A stretch of 64,000 nucleotides of DNA from Chamaecrista fasciculata (taxonomy: Eukaryota > Streptophyta > Magnoliopsida > Fabales > Fabaceae). Below the pieces are notes generated by a model that worked only from the letters and a program-made list of their open reading frames with translations, did not search any database and was not told where the DNA came from. The DNA is taken from assembly GCA_003254925.1 (NCBI GenBank), contig QANZ01017207.1, positions 29,489 through 93,488 on the forward strand. The letters run 5' to 3'. This document shows positions 46,786 through 55,732 of this stretch, piece after piece (position 1 is the stretch's first letter; every line of letters begins with the position of its first letter). The position numbers were made by a program, and so were the translations under genes.

Positions 46786-47897
46786 TTTATTTTGCCTCGG
46801 ACTTTATCAAAAAATAATAATAATAAATAACATATAGAATTATTATTTTGAAGGTATATCATGTGTATATAATTTGTGGGTTTTATTTTTTAATTTATAA
46901 AGTAAGAGTTTTATAATAAAATTAAATAGTTTTATCTATAAATCTTGAAAATACTTTAATAAAATAATAAATATTTTATATTTTTTAAAAGTATTTTCTA
47001 CTGAAAAGTATTGACATTATTTTAAAATATTTTGAACTAATAATATAACAAATTAAAAAATTTGATTACACAAAAAGAATTCACCATATAATTTGATAAC
47101 CAAACTTAATTTATAATTATGTATTTAATTATTAGTTTTAATTCAGAATTTAAATTTTCAAATGTTATTTAATTTTGATATATATATATATATATGATTT
47201 GGTCAATCTAATCACTAACTTGGTAACTCAACGATTTAAACTCTTAATCAATTCAATTATAAATCCAATTATTATTAAATATTTGAATTATTCTGTATTT
47301 ATGTTCTCTTTAAAGTTAAATATAAAATATCTTTTAAAAAGTCAAACATAATTAAAAGGCAAGATTTTAATAAATTTTATTTATATTTTTGTGATAGGTT
47401 TTCTAATAAATATTTCAGATGTGACAACAATTTTATTTATAATCAATGACACTAAAAAGATATTAAATATACATTTTTATATGATAAAGAAAAAATGTTA
47501 GTCTGTAATTAAAAGNGACAACAATTTTATTTATAATCAATGAGACTAAAAAGATATTAAATATAAATTTTTATATGATAAAGAAAAAATGTTAGTCTAT
47601 AATTAAAAAGATAACTATTTAAAAAAATTCTAAATTTTTATATTATTAAATAGAAAAATAAGCTCTCTCCCTCTCTCTCTCTCATACTTGCGTGTTTTAT
47701 TTATGTATTCTACACGTACAATTCCGGATGGCTCGAATTTTTGAGATTGTTGAACACATAAAACGGTTGGAACTAACAAAGTTTGAAATTTTTATCATCG
47801 ATTGAAGTAATGTTTTGACAATTTGACCCTCCCAAAAAAAAGAAAGAAATTTAAGTACATGTACGGCGTTGCTCAGGAAGGAAAATAAACAAACAAA
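46786..47897. other. AT-rich DNA with a 93-bp duplication across an N
   Basis: Positions 47423-47515 and 47517-47609 are near-identical (about three differences), separated by the N at 47516. The rest is AT-rich without a gene. Confidence 0.7.
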
Positions 47898-48160
47898 TTT
47901 TATATTATATGGCTTCACCCCGGTCGTCTATGTTTAAAACTATATAGTCTATGAAATTAAAAATAAGAGAAAATTTACTATTTGATCTCTCTTTCTTTAC
48001 TAAGTTAACAATTTAATCCCTTATTTATTTTACATACATATTTGCGTGCCCGAAGAAAATTTACTATTTGGTCTCTCTTTCTTTACTAAGTTAACAATTT
48101 AGTCCCTTATTTATTTTACATACATATTTGCGTGCCCGTTCGGGCACGCAAAGCCCCTAA
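47898..48160 (+). mobile_element. Short non-autonomous Helitron, copy 3 (263 bp)
   Basis: Plus-strand end CTAA followed by T (48160), preceded by a hairpin with perfect GCGTGCCC and GGGCACGC arms. The start is TTTTATATT after A (TC changed to TT). It is 84 bases longer than the 179-bp copies because an internal 84-bp block (about 47973-48056) is tandemly duplicated. Confidence 0.7.
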
Positions 48161-48171
48161 TAAAATATATT

Positions 48172-48840
48172 GGCTAAAATGTAATTTGGTCTCATATCAT
48201 TTGCTCAGTTTCCAATTTGGTCCTATATTCTTTTTTTGTTGCACTTTTGGTCTCATATCTTTGGGCCAAGTCCCAATTTAATCCCATATTTTTTTGTTGC
48301 AGATTTGGTCTCATATCTTTAAATTAATTGTAGAATTAGTCATATATGTTTGGGTCAGGTTTAAAAGTGATCTCGTAAGGTATATCTTTACAAAATGATT
48401 AAATAAATAGTTGATCCTTTTGCAAAGAAATGAGACTAATTATACAATTTGACTAAAAGATATAAGACCAAAAATGATATAGGACTAAAATTGGGACCTT
48501 TTGTAAAGATATAGGACCAAAACTGCAACAAAAAAAATATATTAGACCAAATTGAGAACTGAGCAAAAGATATGAGATCAAATTTTCTATTTGGCCAAAA
48601 AAGAAAGAAGGCTAAAGTGCACTTTTGGTCCAATAACTTTTTTTGTGACACTTTTGGTACCATATCTTTGTAAAAAGTTACAAATTTGGTCCCGTATTAC
48701 TTTTGGTCCCATATCTTCTGGTCAGGTTACAGAATTAGTCTCATATTTTTGTAAAAGTGTCACCGTCTGTCTCACCTGATCCAAATATATGGGACAATTT
48801 CTGCATCTGACCTAGAGATGTGGGACCAAATTTGTAACCA
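48172..48840. repeat. GGTCTCATAT-family hairpin repeat, copy D and a partial copy
   Basis: A complete foldback lies at 48172-48600 (GGCTAAAATGTAATTTGG against CCAAATAGAAAATTTGATC-type arms). A second partial copy follows at about 48612-48838. Short frames inside are artefacts of the pyrimidine-rich arms. Confidence 0.6.
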
Positions 48841-49102
48841 AGAAAGAAATTTAATAAGTACATGTACGGCGTTGCTAAGAAAGAAAAATAAAATAAAATA
48901 AAATATATTTATGAAAAATGAAAAGGGTAGTATAGTCAATTCGAATGGGTGCTTGTTTGTATTTTAATCCAAAACTCCTCCTATTCCTAATGAGCTTGTG
49001 TTTTTGCAAAATGCAAATTTAGAAGATGAAGAAATTAGTTTAGGCTTTAGGTTTAGTGTGTGTGTGTAAACTGTAACCACTTGCCTCTTTCTTTCGTTCG
49101 CG

Positions 49103-49480
49103 ATGAAGAAGAACGTCGAAAAGATTCGTCATATGGTTCTGTTGATGCGGTTGAACTGGAACCACCTCCACCGCCGTCTACGGCGGCGTTCCGCCACCGT
49201 CGCCGTCTACATTGGCGATGAACGCAAGCGTTTTGTGATTCCCACTCGCTTCCTCAGCTTCCCAATCATCCTCGCTCTCCTCAATCAAGCCAAAGACGAG
49301 TTCGGATTTCAGTCCAATGGCCCTCTTCTTCTTCCCTGCGACGTCTCTCTCTTCACTTTAATCCTCGATTGCCTCCTCTCCGATGAACGCCGTTTCGCTA
49401 ATTTCTCATTCGATGACTTCATTCGCTTCGCCGCCGAAGATTCTTGCTTCACTCCCCTGCTTACTCGCGCTAGGGTTTGA
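49103..49480 (+). CDS. SAUR-type small auxin-responsive protein
   Basis: Single-exon gene of 125 residues, ATG at 49103 and TGA at 49478. SAUR proteins are small plant-specific proteins; many promote cell expansion by inhibiting PP2C.D phosphatases and so activating plasma-membrane H+-ATPases. The N-terminus is basic (HLHRRLRRRS, 21-30). The conserved SAUR core runs from about 32 to 92: VAVYIGDERKRFVIPTRFLS, then ILALLNQAKDEFGF and PLLLPCDVSLFTLIL. The Phe-rich tail SFDDFIRFA is typical of one SAUR subgroup. Length and lack of introns fit the family. No TATA box was identified with confidence upstream, and the region from 48842 to 49000 is repeat-derived. Its subgroup and auxin response cannot be told from the sequence. 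Confidence 0.92.
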   Translation: MKKNVEKIRHMVLLMRLNWNHLHRRLRRRSATVAVYIGDERKRFVIPTRFLSFPIILALLNQAKDEFGFQSNGPLLLPCDVSLFTLILDCLLSDERRFANFSFDDFIRFAAEDSCFTPLLTRARV

Positions 49481-49794
49481 CATTTGTATATTCAATTCAC
49501 ACCAGGATTCGGATTCTTCCTTCTTTCGTTTTCTTTTTTTTTTCTTAATTTTGGTTTTGGCCCCAAATGTTAGGGTTTTTTTGTTCTGATCATCCTCGAA
49601 TCCACTCCCATATTTGAGTGGGTGGGTTCCGATCAGATACATTGATGCTTTTTTAGAATGGGTTAATCTCTATTTGTTATGATTCTCCCAACTCTATTAT
49701 TGCTCATAGAGGATCATTTTTTTGTAATCAATGACGAAGTCTTATGGTTAATGACAAATCTTGATTCTGGATCCCAGTTTAATTTTCTTCTCCC

Positions 49795-50225
49795 TTTATG
49801 TTTTTCTGTTTCGTATGATATGCATATCTCTGCTCTGCTTGCTGTATCGTCTTCTTGAGTCCTTTGTACAATTTGCCATCACTTTGTTAAATTTAGTTAA
49901 CTATTTACATATTGCTGATTTGATTGGTTCCATCAAAAAAAAGGAAGGAAAGAAAGAAAAAAACTATTTAACATATTTTGTTACTCAATATATATGGTAA
50001 TTGCCCATATATCCTTCATTGTACGTTTTTTCTACTGTATTTCTCTATCATATGATATGCATATCTCTACTTGATGTATCGTCTTCTTGGGTTCTTTGTA
50101 CAATTTGACATCACTTTGTTAAATTTTTTAGTTAACTATTTGCATATTGCTGATTTGCTTTCATCAAAAAAGGAAAAAGAAATACCTATTTAACATATTG
50201 CGTTACTCAGTATATCTGTATATGG
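49795..50225. repeat. Direct tandem duplication (about 220 bp) 3' of SAUR
   Basis: Blocks TATGATATGCATATCTCT, GTATCGTCTTCTTG, TTTGTACAATTTG, CATCACTTTGTTAAATTT, CATATTGCTGATTTG and ATATGGTAATTG occur once in 49815-49998 and again, in the same order, in 50048-50229. Confidence 0.8.
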
Positions 50226-50234
50226 TAATTGTCC

Positions 50235-50395
50235 ATAATTTAAAATTATAAAATAACTCTAGAGGATACCAAAGTGTTAACGAAGAATACCACAAGGTAT
50301 TAAAGTGTCACTTTTTAAATCACAAGATATCAAAGTAAAATATGACCAAACTATAGGGTACCAAAGTATAATTTACCCTAATAATAATAATTAAA
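50235..50395. repeat. GGTACC-family repeat, right half
   Basis: Contains GTATTAAAGTGTCACTTT and GGGTACCAAAGTATAATTTAC blocks, like the right arm of 34951-35377. The left half is absent here. Confidence 0.5.
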
Positions 50396-50544
50396 AGTTT
50401 CTATATTTTTTTATAATCAGTGTAGGCCAGTACTAGGTTAGTGGCTAGTGGCTACCCTCTACCACACTTTATTTCGAAACTCTTACCAATTTAGCCCTTG
50501 TAAAAATTGCAACTTACAGAATGAACAAGGAAGGATATATGGGC

Positions 50545-51027
50545 CAGTGTTGTCAGAACCGGATCGGACGGTCCGACCGGTTAAACCGCCAATTGAATAC
50601 AAGAACGAGTGGGTTCAACCAAAATAACCAAACTGACATTTGGACCGGATTGAACCGGAAATAACCGGCGAAAACCGGAGAACCGGGTCCTACCGCCAAA
50701 CTGTCCAAAAGACCGATGGTTCACCCAATTTATATTTTTTTAAAAAAATATAAAAAAATTGATTAAAAATTATAAGAAGGCAAAGTAGAGGCTCTCATTC
50801 ATCTTTTATCTTTTTTATTCATTTGTCTTTTAATATTTAGAATAAAATAAATTACTAATTATATTAAAAATAATTATTTGTATCATTATAAAGAATTTAT
50901 ATTTAATATATTAAAAATAATTATTTATTGCATCATCCGGTCCGACCGATGGTTCGATCGATTCGCAATCAGACCGTGAACCGAAGACTAGTCCGAGTCT
51001 TTGTCCGGTTCAGTTTTGACAACATTG
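50545..51027. mobile_element. hAT-type MITE of the CCGGT family, copy 2
   Basis: Starts CAGTGTTGTCAGAACCGG; the reverse complement of the right end is CAATGTTGTCAAAACTG. The arms carry GGTCCGACCGG and TGGTTCGATCGATTCG blocks. No matching target duplication was seen, suggesting some decay. Confidence 0.65.
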
Positions 51028-51039
51028 ATTTTAACCATA

Positions 51040-51297
51040 ACAAATTTTACAAAAATTATATATTGATCCCTAATATTTTCAAAAAATTACAAATATGTCC
51101 CTAGATACATATTATCTAGGGACTAAAATGAAAATTATTAAAAAAATTTGGGGGTCAAAATGTTTTTTTGCAAAATATATTATAGTTAAAATTACAAAAT
51201 AGCTCCAAAAGGTATCAAAGTGTTAACGAAGATTACCACAGAGTACCAAAGTGAAATATGACTAAACTATAGGGTACCAAAGTATAATTTATCCTTT
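51040..51297. repeat. GGTACC-family repeat, partial
   Basis: Contains CCCTAGATACATATTATCTA palindromic core and CCACAGAGTACCAAAGTG blocks, related to 34951-35377. Left arm missing. Confidence 0.5.
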
Positions 51298-52023
51298 TAT
51301 CTAACATGTGCCCTTATGATTGGTTAGTAGAGGATTTTATATCTTGAAATTTACAAAAATTCATTTAAAAAATCATTTTTAATGTTTTAAAAACTCAATC
51401 AATCAAAAGAAATCTTAACATGTGCCCTTAGGACACATGTTAGAAGGACCCTTATTATAATAGCATGATGAGCCCCTTATAGAGTTATAGTCAGTCCGAT
51501 ACAGGCGCCGAAAGATTCTATAGATATTTTCAAACCAAATCGAAAAACGTATCACATCTTTTAATTGTGTTTTGAGTCTAATATGCTAGTTAGACTCTGT
51601 CTTTTCCCATCTTTGCCTTAATTCAAGATTCCCCACATATATTTACGCAATAAAACTTTCGATGCTAATTAGACTTATTCTTTCTTTTGTTTATTTTTTT
51701 TCTCTCGAAATCTCGAATAGAATTATGGTTGATCAGATGTTGTTGATCAGATTCTCTTTCTTTGTTTTGGGTCTTAATTAATGCGCTCTTCGTTCGTGGC
51801 CACATGATGGTAACATAGATTGTGATTTAGTTATGATGTACGGTTGTTAGAGATATTAATGCGAGCGCGACGGTTCAAAGTTCAAGTTTGAACAGATTAG
51901 AGAACGTAAAATTGTAATTATTAATAAGCTCTATTAATCTACTGTATATTGTGAAAAGAAATCAGGATTACTTCCACGATAAGTATAATATTGATGCCTT
52001 CTAAACTAATTAAAGCTTGAACT
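51298..52023. other. Intergenic DNA, no gene seen
   Basis: Contains two copies of ACATGTGCCCTTA (51305, 51419). No gene recognised. Confidence 0.3.
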
Positions 52024-52600
52024 AATGTTATGAAACCCGGACCGGATTGAACGGTCGAACCGGTCCGACCGGAACCCGAGAGTGAAGACGGCTCGGTTTG
52101 GACTATTGAACCGCTTTGAACCGCCTAAAACTGATTCGGCTCGGATTGACCCAGGTTGAACTGTGACCCAGAGCAGCTTTTAGAAAACAGGCCGGTCACT
52201 ATTTTTTATGGAAAAATCATTTTTTTTGTTGGTTTTGTGGGCCAAATGCAAAAAAGTAATATGAAACTCAATAGAAAATATTATAAATCTATCAAAACAA
52301 AAAAAAAAACTCATTTTTTTCATTTTTACTGACCTAATAACCATTCATGTTGTGACTTTTGTATATTTTATTTATGTAAGACAATGAAATTATGGATTCA
52401 CAAGTATATCTTATTATTATATAAAGTTTATAATTATAATTTATCAATTATGAAATATTTATATTTAAAATAATTAATATTTATTTTATTTATATATTTA
52501 TGACGTCATCCGGTTCGACCATCGGTCCAACCGATTGAACCAATCAACCCGTGATCCGAAGATCTATCCGGGTCACTCTCGATTCGATTTTAATAACATT
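52024..52600. mobile_element. hAT-type MITE of the CCGGT family, copy 3
   Basis: Left AATGTTATGAAACCCGGACC; right reverse complement AATGTTATTAAAATCG. The arms have GAACCGGTCCGACCGG blocks. The flanks (C/T)TT(G/A)AACT agree at six of eight positions. Confidence 0.6.
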
Positions 52601-53047
52601 GGTTTAAACTAGAAAAATTAGCTACTAGCTAGTAAATATCGAAACGATGAAGATACATCAAACATCTGGCCTCTAGGGGAAAAGAATTGCTAATTGAAAT
52701 CTCTTATGTTGAAATTGAGACTTGGGAAGATTCTTATCCATCTCTTCCAAAATTTTTGTCTCTGTACATATATATTCATCCCATACAGCTTCATTATCTT
52801 TATCGCTTTCATTTTATATCTTTTCTTGTCACAAAAAAGCCCCCAAAAACATTTATCCTTTACACTTAGTAATAGTTGCCCACTAGGTTTTTGACAAATT
52901 GCTTGAGTCATTTTCCATTTCGTGTCAAGATGCTTTGTTTATCATGTTTCCATATTTGAGGTTCTGAGAGATAAACGACCTAGGTTGTGCCACTATGGTA
53001 CAATATCTAGTATTTATTTGATATGTCTTGCGACGGACGCAGTTAAA
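52601..53047. other. Intergenic DNA, no gene seen
   Basis: Short unsupported frames on both strands. No gene recognised. Confidence 0.3.
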
Positions 53048-53066
53048 TTTGGTGTTGTTGTCGGGG
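53048..53066 (+). other. Decayed Athila/Tat primer binding site
   Basis: TTTGGTGTTGTTGTCGGGG corresponds to the Athila/Tat primer site TTTGGCGCCGTTGCCGGGG with C-to-T changes. It suggests an old, heavily mutated Ty3 element from here rightwards. Confidence 0.45.
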
Positions 53067-54594
53067 AGGCATTTATTTAGTTCCCCGGCGAACTTGGTTT
53101 GCTTGCTCATTTTGGGTTTCGATTGAGTGATTTTAGGGAGTTTTGTGAGTTTTGTTTTACTTGCGACAGACGCGATTAGAAGCTGAGGACTATGACTTGT
53201 GGCTAGAATGCGAGGAAAGGTTTTAATAATAAAGATGAGGCTTTCATTATAATAGTTACTATTGATAGCATCCGAGATTAGTATTCTTGGGCAAGTGAAG
53301 TACGAGGGGACATCCAAGGGTAAATGGCATCCTAGAAATACCTTATGCGGGAGTCTCAATCCTAGAGAAGCTTATTAGTACGCCCTCAAACTACATCTCT
53401 CTTGCTATTGAGATTTTTTAGTAGTCCCTTGATGCAATTAACACCTGACTCACTTCGTAATTCACTACGGTAGTCATGATGACCATGAGATCGTTTGTTA
53501 AAGGTTATTTGCATTGCATCTCTTCAGGTGTGGAAATAATGGGTTGTGTCATTTCCTTTAATTCAATCTGCTCTATCACTCGTAGAAGGGTGAATCATAT
53601 TCTAGGAAGCTAATCTAAACAAATATCATATAGGTATTATTGGCTTGATTGTCCTGCTCGAGATTTCTTAAATTGTCCTCCTGAGGCCTGGTGGAGGTAT
53701 CATGTTGCTCTTTTGGCACCCCATAATTACATTGACTTGGAGTCTTCTTGTCTTAATTCTCCGGGTATGGCCCATTTATAGTGCATATGCTTGTAGCGTT
53801 GGCTATTCTTCTTTTAGAAACCTGACAGGTGTCCAACTTCTTGGGATGTCTCTTGGGTAACTCCTAAGCTTCCCATTGGGATCTCTTAGATTTTTCTTAT
53901 TTTTTGGCATTCTTCTAAATATTGGGCTCAATGGTTGAGTCTTTTTGAATTATTGAGGTTCCTCAACCATGGGAGCTGGGCTTTTCATATTGAGTTCCCT
54001 ACATTGGGCACCAATGATGAAGTTGAGATTGCTCTAGCAAGGTGACGATGACCATAACATGCAAAGAGACAAAAAAAAAGCACGATGGGGAGAGAACCCC
54101 GTGATGCTCTTTTGATGCTTAAGTCAAATGATGGTAGTGGAAGAGTTAAGAGAGAGTGAGGTTAGAGATATTAGAAGGTACCTATAATGTGTGGAGAAAG
54201 TGCCTTTATAATGGGGACAAATTTGTTATAATCATTCGATATTATAGTTGTAAATCCAAGAATGTTGAGATGATCGTCAAAATAGACCAGGGTGCTTGCC
54301 ATAATGAGACCAGAGCTCTCTCCTTCAAAGTGGTTGGGAGCATGTTTGAAATGATTGTTTTTTATTTTTAAATTTTTATTTGGACTAAGTTTCAAAAAAA
54401 TTGTCATAAATTTGGATTCAAAACTTTAAAATTTTAGTTGGGATTGTTTAAACTTTCTTTTTTTTTTTTATGGGTTTTACAGTATAAGCTAGAATTTCAT
54501 TATTGATTAATTACTTGCAAGTTTACTATGAAATCTACTCTTGATCACATCGCTTTACTTTTGTTTGAGGGAGTCATTTATTAAGCATAGATAA
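53067..54594. other. Unrecognised, probably old retrotransposon DNA
   Basis: Follows the decayed primer site. Broken plus-strand frames such as YYWLDCPARDFLNCPPEAWW and FLNHGSWAFHIEFP (53640-54000) look protein-derived, but I cannot assign them. No intact gene. Confidence 0.3.
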
Positions 54595-54603
54595 TATAAA
54601 ATA

Positions 54604-55181
54604 GGCAAAACACTCTTTCGTGCCTCTAACGTTTGCGGTGATTTTCAGTTATGCCCCCTAACGTTTCATTTGTGTCAATTGTGCCCTCAATGTGAAACGT
54701 TAGTTTCAATTATGTCCTCATCCTCGTTAATGTACCATTTTTCGGAACTTTTGAGCTTCGATCCGTGTTCATTTCAATTTGTTTTGATAAATGAGTTTAT
54801 GGGTGCTCATTTTCGACTCCTAAGGATCATTTTGCACATGGAAATTTTGAGAAAAATGCTTCGTTTTGCTGCATTTCGTTTTGGTCCTTTTTGGGGTTCA
54901 TCAGGTCCAATTTTCTTCGGATTTGGAGCTATTTTGAGCTTAATCTTTGAAATTGATCCAAGAAATCAAGTTTGTGATGTTCGAAAATTAAAATTCATAT
55001 GAAATCTGATCAAAACCGAGCTCAAATCGTGCGAAAATGGTGTTTTTTTTGTGGATGATTGAAATTGGGGGCATAATTGAAACTAATGTTTCATATTGGG
55101 GGCACAACTGACACAAATGAAACGTTAGGGGTATAACTGAAAATCACCGGAAACGTTAGGGGCACGAAAGGGTGTTTTGCC
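54604..55181. mobile_element. MULE-like MITE with perfect 9-bp target duplication (578 bp)
   Basis: Ends GGCAAAACACTCTTTCGTGC and, reverse complemented, GGCAAAACACCCTTTCGTGC; the inverted repeats extend inward through AACGTTTC blocks. Flanked by a perfect TATAAAATA at 54595-54603 and 55182-55190. The AT-rich centre carries a short open frame without recognisable homology. Confidence 0.8.
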
Positions 55182-55190
55182 TATAAAATA

Positions 55191-55696
55191 AGAATAACTT
55201 GTAAACATTGTTGAATAATAAGAGTAAATAAAAGTACAATTGATCATATATGTTAGATAACCTTAGAATAAAAGTCATCACTATTCTTAGTGTTCTCAAG
55301 AAAATATTTATCATTAAACTTCATGCATATCAGAAAATAGTATTTTTCATAAATATAAATGTCATATACTCATCCATCAATTCAACAAAAGATCAAAGTC
55401 TTTCAGACATAGATACTTATATACAAGTCAAGTAAACTAAGAAAACTATTTATATGACTCATATACCTCCTTTCTTCAAATCTAGAGAAAATTATGAAGA
55501 AAAACAATAAGGGCCAAGGCAAGAGAAAAACAAGTGGGAAGATAGGACTATTGTTATGGTACCTTGAATTGTTATTAAGGAGTGAATACATCTAATGAAC
55601 ACAATTTAAAAATTCAAAAGGAGAATAAAAGTTAAAATATATTGGCAAAGAAAGTAAAAGGAAAAACAAATCCTGAAGGAAGTAAAAGTGATGATA
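55191..55696. other. Intergenic DNA, no gene seen
   Basis: AT-rich sequence between the MITE and the LINE target duplication. Confidence 0.3.
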
Positions 55697-55732
55697 TGAT
55701 ATGATCCATTTTTTTTATTACATCAACAGCAA

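Noticed and set aside
54670..55002. 110-codon plus-strand frame inside the 578-bp MITE
   Set aside because: No recognisable domain, spans the inverted arm and core; could be kept only if conserved in other copies.
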